From contig JAFVVN010000044.1 in NCBI GenBank assembly GCA_017502125.1, positions 1 to 52,365 of the forward strand: a stretch of 52,365 nt of DNA. Reading direction: 5' to 3'. Below the pieces are notes generated by a model that worked only from the letters and a program-made list of their open reading frames with translations, ran no database searches and was not told the DNA's origin. The translations under genes were made by a program, and so were the position numbers. The stretch is from Bacteroidales bacterium (GTDB lineage: Bacteria; Bacteroidota; Bacteroidia; Bacteroidales; UBA932). Positions 1 through 7,794 of this stretch are shown one piece after another; positions within the stretch are counted from its first letter, which is position 1; each line of letters opens with the position of its first letter.

Positions 1-268
1 CAATCGGTTGCTTGAGTCTCTGGTAGTCGGCCCCATCATATGCACACATCGCTCCTACTACCTTTCCATCCACCTCGGCCACAATAGTGTTTTCATAGCT
101 GTAGATAGTATCCCTGCTAGCAGCAATACGAGTGATGAACTGCTGCAGCTGATCATAGGTGATTTGATTGGAATCTGATATATCTTCCACAGGCCATGCT
201 AGCAGGAAGAGTTCAGCTATATGAGCTGCCTCTTCCTTTTTGGCATATCTGATAATTATACTACTCAT
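1..268 (-). CDS. GNAT family N-acetyltransferase, N-terminal part (cut by window edge)
   Basis: The first 89 codons of a minus-strand gene are present; the rest lies beyond the window start. The product begins MSSIIIRYAKKEEAAHIAEL, the usual first strand and helix of a GNAT fold, in which the N-terminus describes acetyl-CoA-dependent transfer to an amine. It continues to a beta-hairpin (about residues 61-75) with the pattern VAEVDGKVVGAM, typical of GNAT strands 2-3. The acetyl-CoA binding motif A (R/Q-x-x-G-x-G/A) should lie in the missing part, so the substrate cannot be predicted. The start is the ATG complementary to 266-268; I see no upstream in-frame alternative worth preferring. Confidence 0.7.
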   Translation of the reverse strand, partial: MSSIIIRYAKKEEAAHIAELFLLAWPVEDISDSNQITYDQLQQFITRIAASRDTIYSYENTIVAEVDGKVVGAMCAYDGADYQRLKQPI

Positions 269-396
269 TCTAAATTTAACGTAAAGTACAAAACCGACTT
301 ATGAAAATATATATGCTGTCTGAATCTTGTCTGAAGAGCCCTCGGAGGCTGACTTTCTGTCAGTGGTGAGAATGAGTCTGCTCTTCATCTGTAATT

Positions 397-1530
397 CTAT
401 CTGTCGTATTCTCCGTATTCGCATCCGATGTTCTCCGCGTGAATCCTGTCAATCAGCCTTTCGCCTTCGAACAGCTGGATGGTGCCTTTGCCGTTGCCGC
501 CGTTCCAAAGGCGGTTGTGCCTTTTGGCTCCGTCAGGGGACTCATAGTTGACAAGAAGCATATCCTTCTTCTCGCAGGTGATGTCCGCTATCATGCGATG
601 CTTCCAGGTTCTTTGATCGACATGCCAGATTATCTGAGTATCGGTCTCAGTGCATTCGAACTCTGTCCTACAGAGAGTCCAGAACTTTGAGAAATTGAAT
701 TCATAAGGCTTGCCTTCATACCAGAAAGCCGAGAGGAGTTTCCTCTTGAGGGCGATCGGACCGACCTTGGGACATCCTCCTCCGATGTCGAATACGCTGT
801 CCTCTAGTTTCTTTCCTGTAATCTCGCTGGTGAGATTGTTGGAAGAAAGCCATACCCAAGGGGATGTGAAGTCCTTGCCCCAGTTTTTGTCAGCATATCC
901 GTAGCATGTCTGCGGTGTGATCAAGTATCTCTCACCGTTCCATATGACCTCTCCTTCAAATTCGCTCTTCATGCCCTCGGCATGCCAGAACATCTCGAAC
1001 AGCTGAAGCTCGCGGAAGAGTCTGCCTGCCCCGTATCCCACATTGAAGGCGACCTTCTTGTTGACCTTCAGGTCCCATTTCATGGAGCCGGACTCGCACA
1101 TGTATTCCGGATGAGATGCCGCTTCCTCTTCGGATACCGTTACAGATCCGCTTATCCTGTCCTCTGAGGCATAACAATCATCTGTCTTTATCACGAATGG
1201 TATCCCCATATCGATTTCAGCCTGCTTCCATCCGAAGAATCTGTGAAGCTGCGCAGCATCCTCGCCCCAGCTGCCGGCCTTGACCATAAGATAGGACGGA
1301 GTCTCACCAAGCCTTCCAAAAGACGGCCTGTCGCTTCCATGAAGCGGATTGCAGAGGAAGTACTCAATAAAGAAAGCCTTTTCCTCGCCGGTTTCCGCAT
1401 GATGTCCTGTAAAGGAATGCCACCACCAGTCGTAGCCTTTCTCTGCCTGATGCCAGAAGAGCTGACACTGGTTTCTAGATATATCGTGCTTGTTGAACAT
1501 GGTCTGAATGATTTTATTGAAATACTTCAA
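397..1530 (-). CDS. tocopherol cyclase-like (lipocalin-fold) protein
   Basis: A 377-residue protein without signal peptide or membrane segment. It resembles the tocopherol cyclase / carotenoid 1,2-hydratase-like family: an N-terminal WWWHSFTG block near residue 35, and around residues 210-230 the stretch GYADKNWGKDF followed by SPWVWLSSN, which corresponds to the family's NWG..-W.W.Q/S-N core. Plant members cyclise tocopherol precursors, but bacterial homologues in anaerobes have no known substrate and no tocopherol pathway is visible here. The probable role is binding or conversion of a hydrophobic molecule, which is an inference. The gene ends 12 bases before the ferredoxin-like gene's stop side on the same strand (its start is 12 bases downstream of that stop), so the two may be co-transcribed. 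Confidence 0.65.
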   Translation of the reverse strand: MKYFNKIIQTMFNKHDISRNQCQLFWHQAEKGYDWWWHSFTGHHAETGEEKAFFIEYFLCNPLHGSDRPSFGRLGETPSYLMVKAGSWGEDAAQLHRFFGWKQAEIDMGIPFVIKTDDCYASEDRISGSVTVSEEEAASHPEYMCESGSMKWDLKVNKKVAFNVGYGAGRLFRELQLFEMFWHAEGMKSEFEGEVIWNGERYLITPQTCYGYADKNWGKDFTSPWVWLSSNNLTSEITGKKLEDSVFDIGGGCPKVGPIALKRKLLSAFWYEGKPYEFNFSKFWTLCRTEFECTETDTQIIWHVDQRTWKHRMIADITCEKKDMLLVNYESPDGAKRHNRLWNGGNGKGTIQLFEGERLIDRIHAENIGCEYGEYDR

Positions 1531-1542
1531 AAATCATACTGC

Positions 1543-2007
1543 TTATAAGAACAGATGATTCTCCTTTCTTCCGCCAAGAACCGGAGCCATCTTCTCCGCC
1601 ATCATGTCCCAGAGGTCCTGATCCACATTTCTCGCACATTTCGGGCAGATGCCGATGCACCTCATGCAGCTGATGCATTTCTCAAGGATGGTGTCCTTCG
1701 GGGCAGCTACATCGATTGCGCCGACAGGGCATTCTCTGGCGCAGAGTCCGCATCCGGAGCAGTCATCATTGCCTGCCGGCTTCAGTGGAGTGCCACCAAA
1801 TGCCTTATATGTCCCATGACTTCCTTCCAGCTCCAGCTTGCCATGGAAATCAGCATCAAGTATGTCTTGAATCTTGGCTGCTATTTCAATGAGCTCGGAC
1901 TTGTCCTCATCATCAGGACGACCTGACGCAAACTGACGGAATATGGAGTGCTCAGCCACTCTTCGTGTTCCTCCTGTCGGGCTGAAATGAATGCTATAAT
2001 GTCCCAT
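1543..2007 (-). CDS. EFR1-type ferredoxin with flavodoxin domain deleted
   Basis: A 154-residue protein with two classic 4Fe-4S motifs in its C-terminal half: CSGCGLCARECP (C-x2-C-x2-C-x3-C) followed by CISCMRCIGICPK. The N-terminus reads HFSPTGGTRRVA, the phosphate-binding loop of a flavodoxin domain. Proteins of this kind normally have about 250-280 residues: an N-terminal flavodoxin of ~150 residues, then a linker of the form HSIFRQFASGRPD, then the two clusters. Here the loop is joined directly to the linker after residue ~18, so roughly 130 residues are absent in frame. The iron-sulfur half should still fold and carry electrons, but FMN binding is not expected. It lies in a minus-strand run between the YbjQ and tocopherol-cyclase-like genes. 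Confidence 0.75.
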   Translation of the reverse strand: MGHYSIHFSPTGGTRRVAEHSIFRQFASGRPDDEDKSELIEIAAKIQDILDADFHGKLELEGSHGTYKAFGGTPLKPAGNDDCSGCGLCARECPVGAIDVAAPKDTILEKCISCMRCIGICPKCARNVDQDLWDMMAEKMAPVLGGRKENHLFL

Positions 2008-2011
2008 ATCC

Positions 2012-2332
2012 TTATCCTAGTCTTACAGCAGTTCCTGATGCAGTGACCATAAGCATTCCGCCGCCTTCGCCGAGGACTTCGTAATCCACATCGATTCCTA
2101 CGACGGCATCGGCCCCCATAGCTCTTGCTCTGTCTTCAAGTTCCCTCAATGCCTTTGTCCTGGCTGAGAGGAGCTCGTTCTCATAAGAACTTGAGCGTCC
2201 GCCGATGATGTTGCGGATGCTTGCTCCGAAGTCCTTCAGGAAATTGACTCCGCTGATTACTTCTCCGAATACTATTCCCTTGTATTCCACGATTGTTCGT
2301 CCTTCGATGGACTGAGTTGTAGTAAGTATCAT
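2012..2332 (-). CDS. YbjQ/UPF0145 family protein
   Basis: A 106-residue protein that fits the YbjQ (UPF0145, PF01906) family along its whole length: [14 protein letters not shown] at the start, a central [24 protein letters not shown] block, then the helix with [29 protein letters not shown]. These small proteins form pentameric rings and are often called heavy-metal-binding, but their role is unproven. The stop is four bases from the start of the ferredoxin gene, so they are probably co-transcribed. Confidence 0.9.
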   Translation of the reverse strand: MILTTTQSIEGRTIVEYKGIVFGEVISGVNFLKDFGASIRNIIGGRSSSYENELLSARTKALRELEDRARAMGADAVVGIDVDYEVLGEGGGMLMVTASGTAVRLG

Positions 2333-2415
2333 GATAATTAAAATTGTTTGCAGATTTCAAGTCCTTCCTCTATAGCCCTGGAAACGATTTCTCATGCTGA
2401 TAGTTTGTGCAATAT

Positions 2416-3609
2416 TTACTGTCTCTTCCGTTCGTAGGCAAGCATCCTGGCATCTTCATTCTGTGCCTTTTCCTCATCGAACTTGCGGTCCCATTCCCTG
2501 TAGTAGTCCATCTTCGGATCCTCGAAGAGTGACATCTGAAAGGTATTCTCATGGGTCAGTTTCGATACTCCCAGTCCGATCTGCCGGATAGGGGACTTGC
2601 CGTCCCAGATGTCCCTAAGTATCGCCCTTGCCTCATTGAGGATGACGGCAGTTATGTTTGTAGGCTGCGACATCTGGTGCTGCTTCTGTACTACGGAAAA
2701 GTCCTTGTGCTTTATGAATACAGAAACGCACGATGTGTGGAAATCCGCTCTTCGCATCCTGTGGGCCACGACACAGGCGAGATTGAAGAGTGCCCGGTCA
2801 ATTTCCTTCTCAGTGCCGATATCATTGGAGAATGTCCTCTCTGCGCTGATGCTCTTTGCCTCCGGCACTTCCGTTTCGACAGGGGACTCATCCCTTCCGT
2901 TGGCGTTCTCATGAAGCTGCTCTGCGAACTTCTTTCCCACAAGACGTGTCAAGGAGCCTACGGACCTCTGTGCCAGTTCACCGATGGTGTGTATGCCGTA
3001 CATCTGCAGCTTCTCTTCTGTCTTCTTGCCGACCCACAGGAGTTCTCTCACTTCAAGCGGCCACATCTTCTCCTGCACCTCCTCATCCCAGAGGGTATGC
3101 ACCTTGTCTGGCTTCTCGAATTCGGATGCCATCTTGGCCAGCAACTTATTCGATCCGATTCCGACGTTTACTGTGAATCCGAGGGTTGTCTTGACCTCAT
3201 TCTTCAGCCTTAGGGCTACATCCACCGGATCCTCTCCCCAGTTACGCAAAGTCATGTCGATGAAACACTCATCGATGGAGAACTGCTGAAGGACGGGGGA
3301 GTACTTGCGGCATATTTCGATGAACCCTTCAGAACATCTGCGATACCATTCCCAATCGCCCTGAACCACAACCAGGTTCGGGCATTTCCTAAGCGCCATG
3401 CTGACTGGCTCTGCCGTCTTGATGCCCAGCTTCTTCGCAGGAATGGATGCGGCTGTGATGATGCTCCTTCTGTCATTAGGGTCACCGGAAACGACTGATG
3501 GCACAAGACGGATATCCTGATGTCCGCCCTGCATCAGTTGCACGGCAGTCCAGCTCAGGAATGCTGAGTTGACGTCGATGTGAAATATTACCCTTCTGCG
3601 CTTAGACAT
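2416..3609 (-). CDS. dinB: Y-family DNA polymerase IV
   Basis: A 397-residue translesion polymerase. The catalytic metal-binding residues are visible: Asp12 in FHIDVNSAF, and Asp113-Glu114 in FSIDECFIDM. The palm is followed by the thumb helix-hairpin-helix (LLWVGKKTEEKLQMYGIHTIGELAQ, near residues 190-215) and a little-finger domain ending near residue 370. DinB copies damaged or unusual template bases with low fidelity. The gene stands alone; its -7 box (TATATTTG on the minus strand at 3628-3635) sits about 20 bases from the start codon, giving a very short leader. No LexA box is obvious. The C-terminal ~25 residues are charged (EEKAQNEDARML) and no clamp-binding motif of the form QxxLxLF is certain, although QMSLFED near residue 360 is a candidate. 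Confidence 0.93.
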   Translation of the reverse strand: MSKRRRVIFHIDVNSAFLSWTAVQLMQGGHQDIRLVPSVVSGDPNDRRSIITAASIPAKKLGIKTAEPVSMALRKCPNLVVVQGDWEWYRRCSEGFIEICRKYSPVLQQFSIDECFIDMTLRNWGEDPVDVALRLKNEVKTTLGFTVNVGIGSNKLLAKMASEFEKPDKVHTLWDEEVQEKMWPLEVRELLWVGKKTEEKLQMYGIHTIGELAQRSVGSLTRLVGKKFAEQLHENANGRDESPVETEVPEAKSISAERTFSNDIGTEKEIDRALFNLACVVAHRMRRADFHTSCVSVFIKHKDFSVVQKQHQMSQPTNITAVILNEARAILRDIWDGKSPIRQIGLGVSKLTHENTFQMSLFEDPKMDYYREWDRKFDEEKAQNEDARMLAYERKRQ

Positions 3610-3627
3610 GACTTAGCCTTGATAACG

Positions 3628-3635
3628 CAAATATA
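3628..3635 (-). promoter_or_regulatory. Bacteroidetes -7 box of dinB
   Basis: On the minus strand this reads TATATTTG, a full match to TAnnTTTG, followed by C. I see no TTG at the -33 spacing, so only the -7 element is supported. Confidence 0.45.
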
Positions 3636-3893
3636 GCAAAAAGTCCGGCACCGTTTCTTATCGGGCAGGAACACTACACAAAAACTAACTATGAATATCG
3701 CATTTACAGATAGTCTCGCTTCCTTATGAGATAAGAAGGGGGCAAACTAAGGACATGTCGGAACTTCATCCAAGCTGAAAGATTGAGATTTTTTTGAAAA
3801 AAATCTTCGGATCACTCGAGAATCCGTACCTTTGAATCATAAATTTTGATAAAACCTTGTAAAGGGATATAAATAAGCACAAAATTGATAGAA
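3636..3893. other. intergenic region between dinB and the NifX-like gene
   Basis: About 260 bases without a gene between two divergent starts. Apart from the dinB promoter it holds a perfect 21-base palindrome at 3786-3806 (AGATTTTTTT-G-AAAAAAATCT) and a TACCTTTG -7 box on the plus strand at 3827-3834, which probably serves the gene starting at 3894. No small ORF is convincing. Confidence 0.5.
3786..3806. repeat. 21-base perfect palindrome upstream of NifX-like gene
   Basis: AGATTTTTTT, one G, then AAAAAAATCT. It lies 21 bases before a TACCTTTG -7 box (3827-3834), so it covers the -33 area of the likely promoter. It could be an operator or simply an A/T-rich UP-like element; no protein is implied by the sequence. 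Confidence 0.4.
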
Positions 3894-4241
3894 ATGAAGA
3901 TTGCAGTACCTACCAGAGATGGACGCGTAGATGACCACTTCGGTCATTGTGCATATTATACTATATTCGAAGTCATTGACGGCAATGTGACAGGAGTCAG
4001 CAAGATGGCTTCCCCGGAAGGATGCGGATGCAAGAGCGGGATAGCTCCGGTTCTCCGGCAGATGGGAGTGACTGTCATGCTGGCAGGGAACATGGGTCAG
4101 GGAGCTAAGAATGTCCTCGAAGCCCAACGCATAGAAGTGATCCGCGGATGTAGCGGTGATGTTGAAGAATTAGTGGCTGCCTACCTTGCAGGAAATGTAA
4201 GGGACAATGGTGAGGCATGCGATCACCATGACTGTCATTGA
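3894..4241 (+). CDS. NifX/NifB-type iron-molybdenum cofactor binding domain protein
   Basis: A 115-residue single-domain protein of the dinitrogenase iron-molybdenum cofactor family (PF02579). It begins MKIAVPTRDGRVDDHFGHC, the family signature, and has the central GCGCKSG and AGNMGQGAKNVLEAQRIEVIRG blocks, ending in a metal-binding-looking CDHHDCH tail. No nif genes are nearby; stand-alone members in anaerobes are thought to handle iron-sulfur or molybdenum clusters, but this is not shown for them in general. I chose the ATG at 3894 because the nine-base extension upstream would need a TTG start. A TACCTTTG -7 box lies about 60 bases upstream. Confidence 0.88.
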   Translation: MKIAVPTRDGRVDDHFGHCAYYTIFEVIDGNVTGVSKMASPEGCGCKSGIAPVLRQMGVTVMLAGNMGQGAKNVLEAQRIEVIRGCSGDVEELVAAYLAGNVRDNGEACDHHDCH

Positions 4242-4249
4242 ACTGATCG

Positions 4250-4969
4250 TCACTCTTCGTCCGGTTGCTGACCGTCGTGGGCCTTCCACATGCATTCCGT
4301 AATCCTCAAGTCGGTAAATACAGCCGTAAATGAGGAGTCTTCTGGTGAGCAGGCATATATTCCGAATCGGATTTCCTCTGCTCCCTTATAGATATGGCAG
4401 ATTCGCATCTGACTGAATGTGACTCCATCAGTTGAGCATTCTATGCAGAAATCGTCATTACGACGAGAGAAACGGTACCACATGGTCTTTACGTCAGCCG
4501 GTATTGCAGTTGTAGCCCAATCCGAATATCCGTTGTTGGTTACCACACTTCCCAGATGCTGGAAGTGCTCGTTCTCGTATTCCACTGATCCTTTCAGCCA
4601 GTTCTCACTGTCAAGATACATCACGATCCCGCATTGATCGAAACGATGGTGACTCTGGGTGAAGTCTGTCTTCACAGTAAAGCTGAAATACTTCTCTCTT
4701 GTCCTCATCTGCAGCACAGGAGCATTGTCATTGCGGAAATGATAGTATGTCCTTTGCCAAAGATCCGTATGTGGAGCAGTGGTGACTGTGAGGGTATCAC
4801 CGTCAATTGAGAAGTCAAGTGGCTCACGTGTCCACTCAAGAAGTTCAATGTCGACTTTACCTCCGTCATTCAAGGCTTGAGTCACACCATCCACGAAAGC
4901 GGATTCACTGTTGTATCTGCATGATGTCATAATAAGGCTGAGGAATATGGCTGTGATCACTTTTTTCAT
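4250..4969 (-). CDS. DUF1349 (YesU-like) lipoprotein
   Basis: A 239-residue lipoprotein: the signal peptide MKKVITAIFLSLIMTSC ends in a lipobox with Cys17. The mature part fits the DUF1349 family, a concanavalin-like beta-sandwich, recognisable from FDQCGIVMYLDSENWLKGSVE followed by LGSVVTNNGYSDWATT around residues 110-150. Related proteins sit in carbohydrate-use loci and may bind glycans, but no catalytic activity is established. It converges with the NifX-like gene, with eight bases between the stops. A TATCTTTG -7 box on the minus strand at 5003-5010 probably drives it. Confidence 0.8.
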   Translation of the reverse strand: MKKVITAIFLSLIMTSCRYNSESAFVDGVTQALNDGGKVDIELLEWTREPLDFSIDGDTLTVTTAPHTDLWQRTYYHFRNDNAPVLQMRTREKYFSFTVKTDFTQSHHRFDQCGIVMYLDSENWLKGSVEYENEHFQHLGSVVTNNGYSDWATTAIPADVKTMWYRFSRRNDDFCIECSTDGVTFSQMRICHIYKGAEEIRFGIYACSPEDSSFTAVFTDLRITECMWKAHDGQQPDEE

Positions 4970-5221
4970 GTCTTCAATGTCTTTGATTGTGATTTATCAT
5001 GGCAAAGATACAGAAAATTCCTGAATCTCCCTGCCTGATGCATTCTTAGGCATCTATCTCGGTTTATATCTCTATAATCCATATAACCAACAAATAAAAC
5101 ATTATAGTTATTGTTGATAACATATTTGTTAAGGCATATTTTACATAAAACACCAACTAAAATGGACGCAGGGAGGGGATAAAATTCTAAAAAGATATGA
5201 TAATATACAGTCAAAATAAAG

Positions 5222-5229
5222 TAACTTTG
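5222..5229 (+). promoter_or_regulatory. candidate -7 box for the fab operon
   Basis: TAACTTTG matches TAnnTTTG, but no TTG lies at the -33 spacing. The weaker TAAATTCG at 5298-5305 is an alternative start point. Confidence 0.3.
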
Positions 5230-5281
5230 TTAGAAACTGGTTGTTGACCCGACATCACAAAAGGCTTTAGTGAAGCTGATG

Positions 5282-5348
5282 TTCGCCACTTATATTGTAA
5301 ATTCGCCACATTTCCCGATTTTTACATTCAAAACAGCCCGTTTCCCGA
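5282..5348. repeat. two interleaved direct-repeat pairs upstream of fab operon
   Basis: TTCGCCAC occurs at 5282-5289 and 5302-5309 (20-base period, two helical turns) and TTTCCCGA at 5311-5318 and 5341-5348 (30-base period, about three turns). The helical phasing suggests a regulator contacting one face of the DNA near a candidate -7 box at 5298-5305. Which protein binds is unknown. Confidence 0.4.
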
Positions 5349-5407
5349 CATTTGTTTCTGCGGGATGATTTAAGATTGCACATTTGCAGCAATCAAATTT
5401 ATGACGA

Positions 5408-5557
5408 ATGAAAATATCGGGAACGGGGAGTGTACTTCCCAAGAAGATTGTGACTAACGAAATGCTGGCTCAGTTTTTGGATACCAGCGACGAATGGATC
5501 AGGACCAGGACGGGAGTTTCGTGTCAGGAGCGGTGCTGTTTGAGTGGTAACCTTTAA
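5408..5557 (+). pseudogene. fabH: fabH remnant: N-terminal and C-terminal ends joined by a large internal deletion
   Basis: The 49-codon frame from 5408 begins [11 protein letters not shown], then [20 protein letters not shown] and TGV, an unmistakable N-terminus of 3-oxoacyl-ACP synthase III. Homology then stops. In another frame the following bases (about 5512-5550) encode [12 protein letters not shown] and a stop, which is how FabH proteins normally end. So about 280 internal codons, including the catalytic Cys, His and Asn, have been lost, and the two ends are out of frame. The N-terminal frame runs on to a stop at 5555-5557, 11 bases before fabK, so its translation could still be coupled to fabK. 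FabH normally starts fatty-acid chains from acetyl-CoA and malonyl-ACP; a functional copy must lie elsewhere or initiation differs. Confidence 0.8.
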
Positions 5558-5568
5558 ATTTGACTATT

Positions 5569-6513
5569 ATGATTAAAAGCAGAATATGTGAAATGCTCGG
5601 GATACAGTATCCCGTGTTTCAGGGAGGAATGGCATGGGTCGCTGACGCATCGCTTGCAGCAGCGGTTTCCAATGCTGGAGGTCTCGGTCTCATTTCCTCG
5701 ATCAATGCAGGAACCGAGGCAGTAAGGGAAGAAATCAGAAAATGCCGTGAACTGACAGACAAGCCTTTCGGCGTGAACATCATGCTTCAGGCTCCGAATG
5801 CCGGGGAGATCGCCTGGATGGTGGTTGAGGAAGGAGTGAAGATTCTCACGACCGGAGCAGGCTCGCCGGCTCAATATATGCCTATGTGGAAGGAGGCCGA
5901 TATCAGGGTGATTCCGGTTGTGGCTTCTGTGGCACTTGCCTTGAAGATGCAGGCTGCCGGAGCTGACGCTGTTGTGGCGGAAGGAGCTGAGTCCGGAGGA
6001 CATGTGGGAGAACTCCATACCATGCCTCTTGTGCCCCAGATCGTGGATGCTCTTGACATTCCTGTTGTAGCTGCAGGCGGTATATGCGACGGTCGCGGAG
6101 CTGCAGCAGCCTTCATGCTCGGGGCAGACGCCATTCAGGTGGGGACACGCTTCCTCTCTGCAGAAGAGTGCAATGTACACCCGGAATACAAGGAGAAGAT
6201 TCTCAAGGCTACCGATATTTCCACAATAGTGACGGGAAAGTCTCTCGGTCATCCTGTCCGCTCGCTCAAGACCCCATTTTCAAAGACTTTTGCACGTATG
6301 GAGGCCGATCCATCCACTGATAAGAATGATATCCTGGCGTTAGGAAGCGGTGCCCTCCGCAAGGCTGTCCAGGAAGGTGACAGGAACGGTACCTATATGG
6401 CCGGTGAGTGTGCCGGAATGGTGAAGAGGATCGAACCTGCCAAGGCGATAGTAGAGGATCTCATTCTCGGAGCAGAGAAGGTGATCAGGGAGACAGCGGC
6501 GAGAATAGCATAG
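5569..6513 (+). CDS. fabK: enoyl-ACP reductase II (FMN-dependent)
   Basis: A 314-residue TIM-barrel flavoprotein of the FabK / nitronate monooxygenase family. Seen: YPVFQGGMAWVADASLAAAVSNAGGLG at the start, the family's central AEGAESGGHVGE block near residue 145, and the FMN-phosphate loop AAGGICDGRGAAAAFMLGADAIQVGTRF around residues 180-205. FabK reduces the enoyl-ACP double bond in the last step of each elongation round, using NAD(P)H through FMN. The position at the head of a run of fab genes favours FabK over nitronate monooxygenase. The ATG at 5569 is preferred to a TTG nine bases earlier. It follows the fabH remnant and precedes fabF by 27 bases. Confidence 0.93.
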   Translation: MIKSRICEMLGIQYPVFQGGMAWVADASLAAAVSNAGGLGLISSINAGTEAVREEIRKCRELTDKPFGVNIMLQAPNAGEIAWMVVEEGVKILTTGAGSPAQYMPMWKEADIRVIPVVASVALALKMQAAGADAVVAEGAESGGHVGELHTMPLVPQIVDALDIPVVAAGGICDGRGAAAAFMLGADAIQVGTRFLSAEECNVHPEYKEKILKATDISTIVTGKSLGHPVRSLKTPFSKTFARMEADPSTDKNDILALGSGALRKAVQEGDRNGTYMAGECAGMVKRIEPAKAIVEDLILGAEKVIRETAARIA

Positions 6514-6540
6514 ATTTAACATACTTTATCTTGACTATAT

Positions 6541-7794
6541 ATGAACAGAAGAGTAGTTGTAACGGGAATGGGAGTCATAACTCCGGTAGGAAACGATGTC
6601 CGGACATATTGGAACAGCCTTCTTGACGGGGTTTGCGGAATAGATTTCGTGAAGGCTTTTCCCACTGACGACCTCCCTGTAAAGATTGCAGGTGAAGTGA
6701 AGGATTTCAATCCGGCGGATTATGGTATAGAGCCGGGTTTTGCAAGAAAACAGGACAAGTTCACTGTATATGCTGTAGCTGCGGCATGGCAGGCCGTGCA
6801 GCAGTCAGGTATAAGTTCGGCAGAGGATGGAAACATAGACCCGTTCAGACTCGGTGTGTATGTAGGTTCTGGAATCGGAGGCTTCACAACCATGGTCAGG
6901 GAGACGGAGAAGATTCTGACTGAAGGCCCCAAATGGGTGTCTCCGCTTTTCATCCCTACCATGATCGCTAACATAGCGGCAGGAAATATAGCGATCAGGA
7001 ACAATGCATGTGGACCTTGCCTTCCTGTCGTTACTGCCTGCGCAACCTCCACCCACGCTATCGGTGAGGCCTTCCGGGCCATCAAGTACGGCCATGCAGA
7101 TGCAATAATCACCGGTGGTTCAGAGGCTTCGGTCATTCCGATAGCCATTGCCGGATTCGCAAACGCCAAGGCTCTTTCCAGGGCCGAGGATCCGAAATAT
7201 GCATCACTGCCGTTCAACAGGAACAGGGGAGGATTCGTGATGGCGGAAGGGGCCGGCATGCTGGTGCTTGAGGAGTACGGGCATGCGAAGGCTCGCGGAG
7301 CTGAGATACTTGCGGAAGTCTGCGGATATGGCAACACCTGTGACGCCCACCATGTCACAGCTCCGAGACCTGACGGAAAGACCCAGGCTGCCGCTATCAG
7401 ATGTGCCCTTGAAGAGGCGGAATACACTTCGGATGATGTGCTATACATCAATGCACACGGAACAGGTACCGCACTGAACGATACTTCAGAAACCATGGCG
7501 TTCAAGCTCGCCTTGGGAGATGACGCAGCCAAGGCACACATCAGTTCTACAAAAGGCTCGACCGGTCATATGCTGGGAGCTGCCGGTGCTGTTGAAGCGA
7601 TAGCTTCTGTCCTTGCGCTGATGAACGGAACAGTGCCTCCTACGGCAAACCTCGACGAGGTGGATCCGGAATGTGATCTGGACTATACTCCATTGAAACC
7701 TGTCAAGGCCCGGCTTACGATAGCTATTTCCGACTCGCTCGGTTTTGGAGGACATAACGGATGTGTGGCATTCAGAAAGTATAATGACGAATAA
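6541..7794 (+). CDS. fabF: 3-oxoacyl-ACP synthase II
   Basis: A 417-residue condensing enzyme of the KAS I/II type. The catalytic triad is visible: Cys167 in VVTACATSTHAIGE, His near residue 309 in NAHGTGTALND, and His near residue 345 in KGSTGHMLGAAGA. FabF joins malonyl-ACP to the growing acyl-ACP with loss of CO2. The N-terminus MNRRVVVTGMGVITPVG is standard, so the start is secure. Its 3' end overlaps the likely start of the dehydratase gene, suggesting translational coupling. Confidence 0.96.
   Translation: MNRRVVVTGMGVITPVGNDVRTYWNSLLDGVCGIDFVKAFPTDDLPVKIAGEVKDFNPADYGIEPGFARKQDKFTVYAVAAAWQAVQQSGISSAEDGNIDPFRLGVYVGSGIGGFTTMVRETEKILTEGPKWVSPLFIPTMIANIAAGNIAIRNNACGPCLPVVTACATSTHAIGEAFRAIKYGHADAIITGGSEASVIPIAIAGFANAKALSRAEDPKYASLPFNRNRGGFVMAEGAGMLVLEEYGHAKARGAEILAEVCGYGNTCDAHHVTAPRPDGKTQAAAIRCALEEAEYTSDDVLYINAHGTGTALNDTSETMAFKLALGDDAAKAHISSTKGSTGHMLGAAGAVEAIASVLALMNGTVPPTANLDEVDPECDLDYTPLKPVKARLTIAISDSLGFGGHNGCVAFRKYNDE

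Larger units (their letters stand above)
4970..5407. other. 438-base intergenic region upstream of the fab operon
   Basis: A/T-rich, with no convincing gene. It holds a minus-strand TATCTTTG box (5003-5010) for the DUF1349 gene, a plus-strand TAACTTTG box (5222-5229), a plus-strand TAAATTCG near-match (5298-5305), two pairs of direct repeats (TTCGCCAC and TTTCCCGA, 5282-5348), and a small hairpin GATTGC-N9-GCAATC (5374-5394). Either -7-like box could start the fab operon, leaving a leader of more than 100 bases. Confidence 0.5.

Noticed and set aside
2551-3213. 220-residue frame on the plus strand
   Set aside because: It lies entirely opposite dinB and is a compositional shadow with no recognisable domain.
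4966-5214. 82-residue minus-strand frame upstream of the DUF1349 gene
   Set aside because: It crosses the probable promoter, overlaps the DUF1349 start and reads as A/T-rich noise.
5569-6513. Nitronate monooxygenase as an alternative to FabK
   Set aside because: Same superfamily, but the position at the head of a fab operon and the full FabK pattern favour enoyl-ACP reductase.
6720-7541. 273-residue frame on the minus strand
   Set aside because: Antisense shadow of fabF; low-complexity Ser/Ala/Pro pattern.
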